From positions 1-6,175 of the forward strand of contig MFCJ01000066.1 of assembly GCA_001775255.1 (NCBI GenBank): a DNA stretch of 6,175 nt, in the 5' to 3' direction. Within the stretch, counting starts at the first letter, position 1. The number at the start of each line of letters is the position of its first letter. The notes beneath the pieces were generated by a model. The model searched no databases. It was given only the letters and a program-made list of their open reading frames with translations, and was not told where the DNA came from. This document shows positions 1-5,924 of the stretch, one piece after another. This stretch comes from Candidatus Dadabacteria bacterium RIFCSPHIGHO2_12_FULL_53_21 (GTDB lineage: Bacteria; Desulfobacterota_D; UBA1144; Nemesobacterales; UBA2774). The position numbers and the translations under genes are program-made.

Positions 1-443
1 AGGGCCTGGTTCATAATCTCGCTGTCCGGGTAGCCTGTAATTATCACGACCGGCAGGTCGCTTTTTGCTTTCTTGATCTCTTTCAGGACCTCTACTCCGT
101 TCATATCCGGGAGGACCAGGTCGAGGAATACGAGATCGATGTTCGAATCCTCTATTGCCCTTGACGCCTCGATACCGCTTTGGGTCGTAATTACATCGTG
201 CCCCTCGGAGGTAACGATCTTCTTTATATCCATGGCTATCAGTTTTTCGTCATCCACGACCAGCACATTCTTTTTCTTGGGCAGCTGGTCCCAGAGCCAT
301 TTATCTATTAGCTCCTTCGTGAACCTCCACTGGTTCCCGACCTTGAATGCAGGGATCTTTCCGTCTTCAAGCAGTCTGTAGAGAGTAGGCTTGGCTACTT
401 TGAGGTATTGAGCGGCTTCTTCGAGAGTCAGTACTTGCTCCAT
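1..443 (-). CDS. HTH-receiver response regulator, partial (C-terminus off the left edge)
   Basis: The 147 visible residues begin with an excisionase/MerR-like helix-turn-helix (about residues 4-50; LTLEEAAQYLKV, then PTLYRLLEDGKIPAFKVG and QWRF), the pattern of the HTH_17/excisionase-type DNA-binding family. A CheY-like receiver follows from about residue 58. It shows the acidic pair D64-D65 (LVVDDE), the phospho-acceptor D108 (LVFLDLVLPDMNG) and the conserved threonine T136 (VIITGYPD). The conserved lysine and the last helices lie beyond the window edge. The HTH comes before the receiver, the reverse of OmpR or NarL regulators. The start is the ATG at 441-443, because AGGAGG lies 10 nt upstream and the HTH begins at once. 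No sensor kinase is visible. The gene is divergent from bioB and shares its control region, which permits but does not prove control of the bio genes. The target is unknown. Confidence 0.9.
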   Translation of the reverse strand, partial: MEQVLTLEEAAQYLKVAKPTLYRLLEDGKIPAFKVGNQWRFTKELIDKWLWDQLPKKKNVLVVDDEKLIAMDIKKIVTSEGHDVITTQSGIEASRAIEDSNIDLVFLDLVLPDMNGVEVLKEIKKAKSDLPVVIITGYPDSEIMNQA

Positions 444-453
444 TGGCGTGCTT

Positions 454-459
454 CCTCCT
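454..459 (-). promoter_or_regulatory. Ribosome binding site of the HTH-receiver gene
   Basis: On the minus strand the sequence reads AGGAGG, a near-perfect Shine-Dalgarno, 10 nt before the ATG at 441-443. It fixes the start of the regulator and shows that the organism uses ordinary Shine-Dalgarno sites. Confidence 0.8.
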
Positions 460-625
460 GTTTGTCAGTCTCGTGTGAGATGAATGTGAAATTTTTTACC
501 TGCACGTTCTCATTTGTTACAGGCCTTACATACACGCGGGGCTCTGTCCTAAACCTGGCTTTGATCGGGCTTGCCGGGGGGATTGAATCAACCAATCTGG
601 ATCTCCACCTTCCTATCAGACATGT

Positions 626-654
626 ATTTTATACCATTGACGGTGGATTGTCTG
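626..654 (-). promoter_or_regulatory. Candidate sigma-70 promoter for the HTH-receiver gene
   Basis: Read on the minus strand, a -35-like CAGACA (649-654; 4 of 6 to TTGACA) is followed by a 17-nt spacer and TAAAAT (626-631; 5 of 6 to TATAAT). Spacing is ideal and direction fits the regulator. The -35 box overlaps one of the repeated ATTGTC hexamers (647-652). This is a consensus match only; the start site is not proven. Confidence 0.4.
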
Positions 655-665
655 TATCCCATTTA

Positions 666-689
666 ATTGTCCCCGCCGTTCCGGACAAT
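666..689. repeat. Inverted repeat ATTGTCC-N10-GGACAAT, candidate operator
   Basis: Two perfect 7-bp arms (666-672 and 683-689) surround a 10-nt centre. The right arm overlaps the -35 box of the candidate bioB promoter, where a repressor could block transcription. It does not match the BirA operator pattern (TTGTAAACC-type arms) or the alphaproteobacterial BioR box (TTAT-CT-ATAA) as I remember them. Operator function is inferred from symmetry and position. Confidence 0.4.
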
Positions 690-711
690 CTTCCATAAAT
701 AATTATATAAT
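682..711 (+). promoter_or_regulatory. Candidate sigma-70 promoter for the bioBAF genes
   Basis: A perfect TATAAT (706-711) lies 18 nt after CGGACA (682-687; 4 of 6 to TTGACA). Transcription would begin near 718 and give a leader of about 84 nt before bioB. The -35 overlaps the right arm of the inverted repeat at 666-689. An alternative TTGACA occurs at 739-744, but the sequence 15-17 nt downstream (TAATCT) is a poor -10. Confidence 0.5.
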
Positions 712-734
712 ACGTTTCCTGAAAAAGGCTAGTG

Positions 735-747
735 TTATTGACAATAA
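735..747. repeat. Perfect 13-bp palindrome TTATTG-A-CAATAA upstream of bioB
   Basis: Perfect 6-bp arms sit around a single central base. It lies about 17-29 nt after the predicted bioB transcription start and contains a TTGACA hexamer. Site and symmetry suit a repressor operator, or a start-proximal site if the second -35 is used. Its TTAT...ATAA outer bases recall the BioR box, but the five-base centre is longer than in that box, so identity is not claimed. Confidence 0.4.
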
Positions 748-789
748 ATACCCTTCCAGTAATCTAAGTGCAATTCCAGCTGGAGAGAC

Positions 790-796
790 GGGAGAG
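790..796 (+). promoter_or_regulatory. Ribosome binding site that points to an ATT start for bioB
   Basis: GGGAGAG includes GGAG at 791-794, 7 nt before the ATT at 802. It is the best Shine-Dalgarno match in the right place for bioB, and no ATG, GTG or TTG in the bioB frame follows it until the ATG at 1066, deep inside the catalytic domain. A second purine-rich stretch (GGAGAG) begins at 782. Confidence 0.55.
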
Positions 797-801
797 CCGG
801 T

Positions 802-1788
802 ATTTCAGTCCTCGATATTATTGCCGAGAAGCTGCTTGTCAGTGAAGAGCCCATAAGTTTTGAAGAGGCGCTGGCGCTCCACGGGCTCGAAAAGCCGGAG
901 GTTCCCGACCTGATTTCCCTTGCCAGGAAAGTCACTTTAAAATATAAGGGCGACGGCGTTTTTTTAAGGTCGATCATCAGCGCCCAGACCGGCAACTGCC
1001 CGGAAGACTGTTCTTTTTGCTCCCAATCGGCGCATTACGATACCGAAGTCAGCGCGCATCCGCTCATGGCTGCGGAGAAGATATTATTGGCGGCCAAACA
1101 GTCGGAGAAGCTCGGGGCGATGGACTTCTGCATAGTCATAAGCGCGAAGGGGCCGACGCCCAGGATTTTCAAAAAGGTGCTCGAAGTCGTGGACCTGCTT
1201 CGCGCCGAAACGAGCCTGAAGATAGGCTGCTCCCTCGGTGACCTCCGGGAAGATCAGGCTTACGAGCTCAAGGAGCACGGGGTTTGGCGGTACAACCATA
1301 ACCTCGAGACGTGCAGGAGCTATTTCCCCAGCATCTGCACGACACATACGTACGATGACAGGCTCAGGACGGCGGAGCTCGTTAAAAAAGCGGGCATGCA
1401 CCTCTGCTCCGGAGGGATACTCGGAATGGGGGAATCGCCGAGACAGAGGCTCGAGCTCGCTTTCGAGTTGAAAGAGCTCGGCCCGAGCTGGGTGCCTATC
1501 AACTTCCTGAACCCGAGACCCGGGACCCCGTTCGAAAAGCTCCAGGCGATCCAGCCTTTCGAAGCGGTTAGAACGATAGCTATATTCAGGCTAATACTGC
1601 CGGATAAAATACTCATGACAGCCGGGGGAAGGGAAGTTACGCTCAGGGACCTGCAGTCGATGGGACTCATTGCCGGCGCGAACGCGATGATTCTGGGAAA
1701 TTACCTTACCACTCCGGGCAGGTCTCCGGAGGAGGACCTGAGGATGCTCAACGACCTCGAAATGCCGGTCAGAAAAGACGTTAACTGA
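802..1788 (+). CDS. bioB: Biotin synthase BioB, apparent ATT start
   Basis: Radical-SAM enzyme that inserts sulfur into dethiobiotin to form biotin, the last pathway step. Counted from 802 it has 328 residues, the usual BioB length. The [4Fe-4S]/SAM motif is C66-x3-C70-x2-C73 (NCPEDCSFCSQS). Candidate ligands of the sacrificial [2Fe-2S] cluster are C110 (DFCIV), C143 (GCSLG), C202 (LCSGG) and R277 (GGREV). YNHNLET (164-170) is also diagnostic. The frame is open from 763 but contains no ATG, GTG or TTG before the ATG at 1066, which would delete the iron-sulfur motif and cannot be the start. ATT at 802 lies 7 nt after GGAG and aligns with residue 1 of Bacillus-type BioB as I remember it. Either ATT is used, or an ATG has been mutated or misread. 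First gene of a likely bioB-bioA-bioF transcript, 64 bp before bioA. Confidence 0.93.
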   Translation: MSVLDIIAEKLLVSEEPISFEEALALHGLEKPEVPDLISLARKVTLKYKGDGVFLRSIISAQTGNCPEDCSFCSQSAHYDTEVSAHPLMAAEKILLAAKQSEKLGAMDFCIVISAKGPTPRIFKKVLEVVDLLRAETSLKIGCSLGDLREDQAYELKEHGVWRYNHNLETCRSYFPSICTTHTYDDRLRTAELVKKAGMHLCSGGILGMGESPRQRLELAFELKELGPSWVPINFLNPRPGTPFEKLQAIQPFEAVRTIAIFRLILPDKILMTAGGREVTLRDLQSMGLIAGANAMILGNYLTTPGRSPEEDLRMLNDLEMPVRKDVN

Positions 1789-1852
1789 CCTGACGCCCGG
1801 CTGGTCAATTCCGGTCTAAGCCCCGTCCGCAAAAGCCGCAGCAATCACAGAG

Positions 1853-3211
1853 ATGTCAGATAGAAAGAAAAACTCAGGTGCTTATGATAAGGAATTCGTA
1901 TGGCACCCCTTCACCCAGATGAGGGAATACGAGGGTAAAGACCCCGTTGTCATCGAGCGGGGCGAAGGGGCTTACCTCATCGATTCCGAGGGCAGGAGGT
2001 ATATCGACGGGGTTTCTTCGCTTTGGGTGAATATACACGGCCACGGTGTACCCGAGATAGACAACGCCATTAAAAAGCAGGTGGACCTGATAAGCCACAG
2101 CACGCTGCTCGGAGTTACGAACCCCCCTGCGGCGCTGCTGGCGAAAGAGCTCATAGACATATGCCCGCCCGGGCTTAAGAAGGTTTTTTATTCGGGCGAC
2201 GGTGCAAGCGCCGTCGAGGTCGCGCTCAAGATGGCTTTCCAGTACTGGCAGCACAAAGGCAAGCCCGGTAAGACCAAGTTCGTCTCGCTCCGGAACGCCT
2301 ACCACGGCGATACCCTGGGGGCGGTTTCAGTGGGCGGGATAGACCTATTCCACTCCGCATTCAAACCTCTTCTATTCGACACATATCAGGCCCCTTCGTA
2401 TTACTGCTACAGGTGCGAGCTCGGGAAAACATATCCCTCCTGCGAGCTCGCGTGCGCGGGTGAGGCCGGGAACATTCTCGAAGCCCATCATGAAGAAATC
2501 GCGGGTGTCATACTGGAGCCCTATGTCCAGGCTGCGGGGGGCATGATAGTTTCCCCTCCCGGATACCTTGGACGTGTGCGCGAGTACTGCGACAGGTACG
2601 GAGTCCTCCTTATACTGGACGAGGTCGCTACTGGCTTCGGCAGGACCGGCAGGATGTTCGCCTGCGAGCACGAGGGCGTAACCCCCGATATACTTGTCCT
2701 AGGAAAGGGCATGACCGGGGGCTATCTCCCGCTCTCGGCCACGATAACGACACAGGACGTGTACGATGCATTCCTCGGCGAATACGAGGAGTTCAAGACC
2801 TTCTTCCACGGCCACAGCTACGCCGGGAACCCCCTTGCCTGTGCGGCTTCGCTCGGCAACCTCGAAGCATTCAGAAAGTACGATACGCTCAGGAACCTCA
2901 GGGAGAAGATCGACTACCTCGAAGAAGAGCTCAAGGAATTTAACGGTCTCAAGCACGTGGGCGATGTGAGGAGCAAGGGGCTCATGGCCGGCATAGAGCT
3001 TGTCCTCGATAAAGAATCCAGGGAGCCCTATCCCGCCGGTATGAAGATGGGATGGAGGGTCGCTGAAGAGGCAATGAACGAGGAGGTGCTGATCCGCCCT
3101 CTCGGAAACGTCGTTGTCCTCATGCCCCCTCTCGGGATACCCATGGAGGATTTGAAAAAACTCGTGCGCGCGACGTATAACTCGATCAAAAGGGCGACAG
3201 AAGCCGCGTGA
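1853..3211 (+). CDS. bioA: 7,8-diaminopelargonate synthase (KAPA aminotransferase) BioA
   Basis: Class III PLP aminotransferase of 452 residues that converts 7-keto-8-aminopelargonate to 7,8-diaminopelargonate. The N-terminal VWHPFTQM (16-23) is typical of BioA. YHGDT starts at Y150, the PLP-ring aspartate is D256 (LILDEVATGFGRTG), the Schiff-base lysine is K285 (LGKGMTGGYLP), and R415 (RPLG) fits the substrate-carboxylate arginine. Features such as STLLGVTN, KTFFHGHSY and EPYPA match the Bacillus lineage more than E. coli. F20 replaces the E. coli Tyr17 position and L57-W58 replaces its Trp-Trp pair, so the amino donor may be lysine rather than SAM. A cysteine group C185-x2-C188-x8-C197-x3-C201 lies in the large domain. 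The Shine-Dalgarno before the ATG is weak (CAGAG), so translation may depend on bioB upstream. The next gene, bioF, follows after 58 bp. Confidence 0.94.
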   Translation: MSDRKKNSGAYDKEFVWHPFTQMREYEGKDPVVIERGEGAYLIDSEGRRYIDGVSSLWVNIHGHGVPEIDNAIKKQVDLISHSTLLGVTNPPAALLAKELIDICPPGLKKVFYSGDGASAVEVALKMAFQYWQHKGKPGKTKFVSLRNAYHGDTLGAVSVGGIDLFHSAFKPLLFDTYQAPSYYCYRCELGKTYPSCELACAGEAGNILEAHHEEIAGVILEPYVQAAGGMIVSPPGYLGRVREYCDRYGVLLILDEVATGFGRTGRMFACEHEGVTPDILVLGKGMTGGYLPLSATITTQDVYDAFLGEYEEFKTFFHGHSYAGNPLACAASLGNLEAFRKYDTLRNLREKIDYLEEELKEFNGLKHVGDVRSKGLMAGIELVLDKESREPYPAGMKMGWRVAEEAMNEEVLIRPLGNVVVLMPPLGIPMEDLKKLVRATYNSIKRATEAA

Positions 3212-3269
3212 TACAATATCGGTATACGCATTTCAAGCATGCATAATGTAAGCAGCAGCTTTCCCAAAT

Positions 3270-4448
3270 ATGAATAACCCGCTCGGATGGATAGAAAAGG
3301 ATTTAGCTCATATCAGGGATAAAAAACTGTTCCGGGCGCTTACGGAGCTCGGGACGGGACAGTCCCCCGACATAACTATAGACGGGAAGCGGTACGTACT
3401 CCTGGCCTCGAACAGCTATCTAGGGTTGTCGGTCGACCCGAGGGTCGTCGGGGCAGCCGGGCGGGCGCTCGGGAAATACGGGACGGGATCGGGCGGGTCG
3501 CGACTCGTGAGCGGGAGCACCGACCTCCACAGGGAGCTCGAGGAGCGCATAGCGTCATTTAAAAGCGCCGATGCCGCGATCTTATTCAGCTCCGGCTACC
3601 TGGCTAATATAGGGACCATCTCCTCTCTCATAGGCGAGGGGGATATGGTATACAGCGACGAGCTCAACCACGCATCCATCATAGACGGGTGCAGGCTTTC
3701 CCGCGCGGACATCCGTATTTACAGGCACCTCGATTCCGGACACCTGGAATCGCAGCTTTCATCCGACAGAAACAGGAAAGGAAAGAGGCTAATCGTTACG
3801 GATACGGTCTTCAGCATGGACGGAGACCTCGCCCGTCTCCCCCGGCTGGTCGAGCTCTCGGAGAGTTTCGGCTGCATGCTCATGGTCGACGAGGCTCATG
3901 CGACGGGGGTTCTCGGGGAAAGAGGCAGCGGGGCGACCGAGCACTTCGGCGTGGAGGATGAAGTGCCAATAGTGATGGGCACGCTTTCAAAGGCGATAGG
4001 CTCTCTCGGCGGATACATCGCCGGGAGTCAGGGGCTGATCGATTTCATCAGGAACCGCGTCAGGAGCTATATTTTCGATACCTCCCTGCCTGCCGCGTCG
4101 CTTGCCGCATCGATAGCCGCGATCGATATAATCGAGAACGAGCCCGGGAGAAGGGAGCACCTCTGGCGTCTGATAAAAATGTTCAAAAGCGGTATCGGGG
4201 ACATCGGCCTCACGGTCCTCCCTTCCGATTCCGCTATAGTGCCGGTTTTGGTGGGCGGGGCGGGGCCCGCTCTCGAGTTCGCGTCGGCCCTCAGGGAAAA
4301 CGGGGTCTATACCCCCGCCGTCAGGCCGCCCTCGGTCCCGGAAGGAATGTGCAGGATCAGGGCTACACTCATGGCGGGTCATACGGAAGAGCACGTCGAA
4401 ATCGCTCTCCGCGCTTTTAAGTCCGCGTTCGAAACATGTATGAAGTGA
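3270..4448 (+). CDS. bioF: 8-amino-7-oxononanoate (KAPA) synthase BioF
   Basis: PLP enzyme of the alpha-oxoamine synthase family, 392 residues. It condenses L-alanine with a pimeloyl thioester to give KAPA, coenzyme A or acyl carrier protein, and CO2. Motifs in order: SNSYLGLS (47-54), GTGSGGSR (71-78), ELNHASIIDG with H134 stacking on PLP, VDEAHATG with D207, and TLSKAIGSLGG with the Schiff-base lysine K241. The C-terminal RPPSVPEG (352-359) and IRATLMAGHTEE favour BioF over the relatives 2-amino-3-ketobutyrate ligase and 5-aminolevulinate synthase, as does the position after bioB and bioA. The start fits the family N-terminus (MNNPLGWIEKDL), but no clear Shine-Dalgarno precedes it (AGCAGCTTTCCCAAAT). 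It is convergent with the hydrolase gene, with 42 bp between the stops and no obvious terminator hairpin. Confidence 0.92.
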   Translation: MNNPLGWIEKDLAHIRDKKLFRALTELGTGQSPDITIDGKRYVLLASNSYLGLSVDPRVVGAAGRALGKYGTGSGGSRLVSGSTDLHRELEERIASFKSADAAILFSSGYLANIGTISSLIGEGDMVYSDELNHASIIDGCRLSRADIRIYRHLDSGHLESQLSSDRNRKGKRLIVTDTVFSMDGDLARLPRLVELSESFGCMLMVDEAHATGVLGERGSGATEHFGVEDEVPIVMGTLSKAIGSLGGYIAGSQGLIDFIRNRVRSYIFDTSLPAASLAASIAAIDIIENEPGRREHLWRLIKMFKSGIGDIGLTVLPSDSAIVPVLVGGAGPALEFASALRENGVYTPAVRPPSVPEGMCRIRATLMAGHTEEHVEIALRAFKSAFETCMK

Positions 4449-4490
4449 GTCTGGGAAATATCGGCGACGGGAGGCAGCGGTAATAGAGGT

Positions 4491-5483
4491 TTAATTCTTT
4501 AATGAGCTGCCGTTATTACTGTAGCGGCCGGAAAGTAAGGTCACGATTCTTTTCCACCATGCGGCATTCTCCCCGCTTCCGGCAGGCGTATTGTTTTTCG
4601 CGTCAACCTCGTCGAGAAAACCCATAACGGTTTCGTTGAATTCGTCCGACCTCTCGATAAAGAGCAGATGTCCCGATCCCTCGATCTCTATGTACCTCGA
4701 ATCCGGAATACTCCCGGCAAGCTCCCGGGCGCTCTCCGGTGTGACTATCCTGTCCTCGGTCCCGTTGATGACGAGGGTCGGGGTGTGAATGTTTTCCGCG
4801 CGCCCGGAGGAATCGAAATTCATCCCCGCCAGTAGCTGACGCGTCCACGCGTATCCGGGCTGCGGGTTCTCGAGTCTCCATCTGACGATACGGTCGATCT
4901 CCTCCGGATGCTGCCTGAAGTATTCGGGCGTGAAGGCGAGGGAGAGCCCGTATCGGATCCTATCCTCTTTTGTAACGCCGTATTCGAACCCCAAAGGCAC
5001 ACTCGCCTTTCCCCCCATCTCGAACGTCCCGGGCAGAATACCCCAGAGCTTAAACAGTCCGTTCACGTGCTGGGAATTCCTCATTGCCCGTTTTCCGGGG
5101 CCCGAGTTAGTCGATACGAGAGAAAGGCTCTTCACGAGGTCGGGGTGCCTCAAGGCGAGCTCCTGAGCTATGAACCCCCCGAGGGAGATTCCGAGGACGT
5201 GAACCGGTCCGATGCCGAGCGTTCTCAAGAGCCCTGATGCGTCGTCGGCCATTATCTCTATCGAATATTCGGAATCGGGCTTGTCGGTGTTTCCGGCTCC
5301 CCTGTTATCAAACAATATGACCTGATACCTCTTGGAGAAAACCGGAATCTGCTTATACCACATCCATGCCGAGTATCCGAGCCCCTCTATCATTAAAAGG
5401 GGCTCGCCCGAGCCGTGGATTTCATAATACAGGTCTATACCGTTTACTTTTACGGTTCCGGAATGTGGTGCTGTCGCTGTCAT
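4491..5483 (-). CDS. Alpha/beta-fold hydrolase, PcaD-like, with a C-terminal extension
   Basis: 330 residues with a complete alpha/beta-hydrolase core: nucleophile S100 in GISLGG (98-103), acid D244 in NGTEDRIV, and H272 in GSGHLLF. The early strands LLMIEGLGYSAWMW (29-42) and LFDNRGAGNTDKP are typical; the usual HG of the oxyanion loop is replaced by E33-G34. About residues 125-215 form a cap. The last 35-40 residues (from about 293; contains AAWWKRIV) extend past the fold and are unexplained. The protein resembles 3-oxoadipate enol-lactone hydrolases and related carboxylic-ester hydrolases, but the substrate cannot be read from sequence. Its ATG overlaps the stop of the upstream CMD gene by ATGA and has no Shine-Dalgarno of its own, so it is probably translated by coupling. 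No signal peptide is seen, so it is likely cytoplasmic. A BioH (pimeloyl-ACP esterase) role is possible given the neighbours, but the opposite strand and the CMD partner argue against it. Confidence 0.85.
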   Translation of the reverse strand: MTATAPHSGTVKVNGIDLYYEIHGSGEPLLMIEGLGYSAWMWYKQIPVFSKRYQVILFDNRGAGNTDKPDSEYSIEIMADDASGLLRTLGIGPVHVLGISLGGFIAQELALRHPDLVKSLSLVSTNSGPGKRAMRNSQHVNGLFKLWGILPGTFEMGGKASVPLGFEYGVTKEDRIRYGLSLAFTPEYFRQHPEEIDRIVRWRLENPQPGYAWTRQLLAGMNFDSSGRAENIHTPTLVINGTEDRIVTPESARELAGSIPDSRYIEIEGSGHLLFIERSDEFNETVMGFLDEVDAKNNTPAGSGENAAWWKRIVTLLSGRYSNNGSSLKN

Positions 5484-5905
5484 AAGGATGCAAGCTTCTT
5501 CCTTTCGGGCTTCACGCCGCCGTTCGTGTTTATTTTATTGGTTTCGATCTCGTCGAATACTTCTCTTGCAGCCTGCATCGCGTTGATGGCCGCGGGGAAG
5601 CCCGCGTATAGGGCCATCTGGAGAATGATTTCGACGATCTCTACCTTTGTCACCCCGACGTTCAGAGCCGACTGTATGTGGACTTTGAGCTGTGCTGTGT
5701 GTCCCATGGCGGCAAGGGACGCGACTGTCGCTATCTCCCTCGACCTCATGTCGAGCTCGGGCCTTCCGTAAATATCGTTGAACGCGAACTCCATAATCAG
5801 CTTCTCGAGGTCAGGGTGTAATGACTTCAAGCGCTCGATAGACTTATCCGCCCCGTTGCCCTTGATTTCCTTGAATCTCTCTATACCCTGTTCATATCTG
5901 TTCAT
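5480..5905 (-). CDS. Carboxymuconolactone-decarboxylase-family protein
   Basis: 141 residues from the ATG at 5903-5905. Typical CMD pattern: RYEQGIERFKEI near the N-terminus (as in PcaC-type proteins), then RSREIATVASLAAMG (55-69), a conserved histidine H76 (KVHIQSALNVG), and VEIILQMALYAGFPAAINAMQAAREVF (91-117) with E92, Y100, G102 and P104. There is no cysteine, so it cannot be an AhpD-type peroxidase with a CxxC site. The pattern fits 4-carboxymuconolactone decarboxylase (PcaC) or an uncharacterised CMD enzyme. The frame is open further upstream to an ATG at 5956, but GGAG 6 nt before the 5905 ATG and family alignment support the shorter form. The tail (about 120-141) is polar and probably disordered. 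It is the first gene of a two-gene unit with the hydrolase, an order like a split version of the PcaL fusion. No other pca gene is present. Confidence 0.83.
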   Translation of the reverse strand: MNRYEQGIERFKEIKGNGADKSIERLKSLHPDLEKLIMEFAFNDIYGRPELDMRSREIATVASLAAMGHTAQLKVHIQSALNVGVTKVEIVEIILQMALYAGFPAAINAMQAAREVFDEIETNKINTNGGVKPERKKLASL

Positions 5906-5911
5906 GGTTTT

Positions 5912-5915
5912 CTCC
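5912..5915 (-). promoter_or_regulatory. Ribosome binding site of the CMD gene (decides its start)
   Basis: GGAG on the minus strand lies 6 nt before the ATG at 5903-5905. The alternative in-frame ATG at 5915-5917 overlaps this site, which argues for the downstream start and a 141-residue product. Confidence 0.65.
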
Positions 5916-5924
5916 ATATATATA

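Larger units (their letters stand above)
444..801. other. Divergent intergenic control region between the regulator and bioB
   Basis: About 360 bp without a convincing gene. The open frames that cross it are antisense to the regulator or low in coding character. The central part (about 610-750) is richer in A+T than the flanking genes. It holds candidate promoters facing both ways, a 7-bp inverted repeat, a 13-bp palindrome and several ATTGTC/GACAAT hexamers, listed separately. If the minus-strand promoter call is right, the regulator mRNA has a leader of roughly 170 nt. I see no recognisable riboswitch and no strong terminator hairpin. Confidence 0.7.

Noticed and set aside
408..698. Open frame of 96 residues on the plus strand over the regulator start and the control region
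   Set aside because: It runs antisense through the regulator's N-terminus and then through promoter-like DNA, has no ribosome site and resembles no family.
768..770. GTG as a possible bioB start
   Set aside because: It is in a different frame, which stops after 25 codons. It could only serve if a frameshift error lies between it and about 800.
735..995. Minus-strand open frame of 86 residues over the beginning of bioB
   Set aside because: It is antisense to the clear BioB reading frame, including its cluster region, and has no family features.
1066..1788. ATG at 1066 as the bioB start
   Set aside because: It would remove the CxxxCxxC iron-sulfur motif and 88 residues of conserved sequence that are intact upstream in the same frame.
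3987..4394. Long minus-strand open frame (135 residues) inside bioF
   Set aside because: It is a shadow of bioF with biased composition typical of antisense frames in GC-rich genes.
4509..4528. Possible terminator hairpin GCCG...CGGC between bioF and the hydrolase gene
   Set aside because: Only four paired bases, no T-run, and it lies within the hydrolase reading frame.
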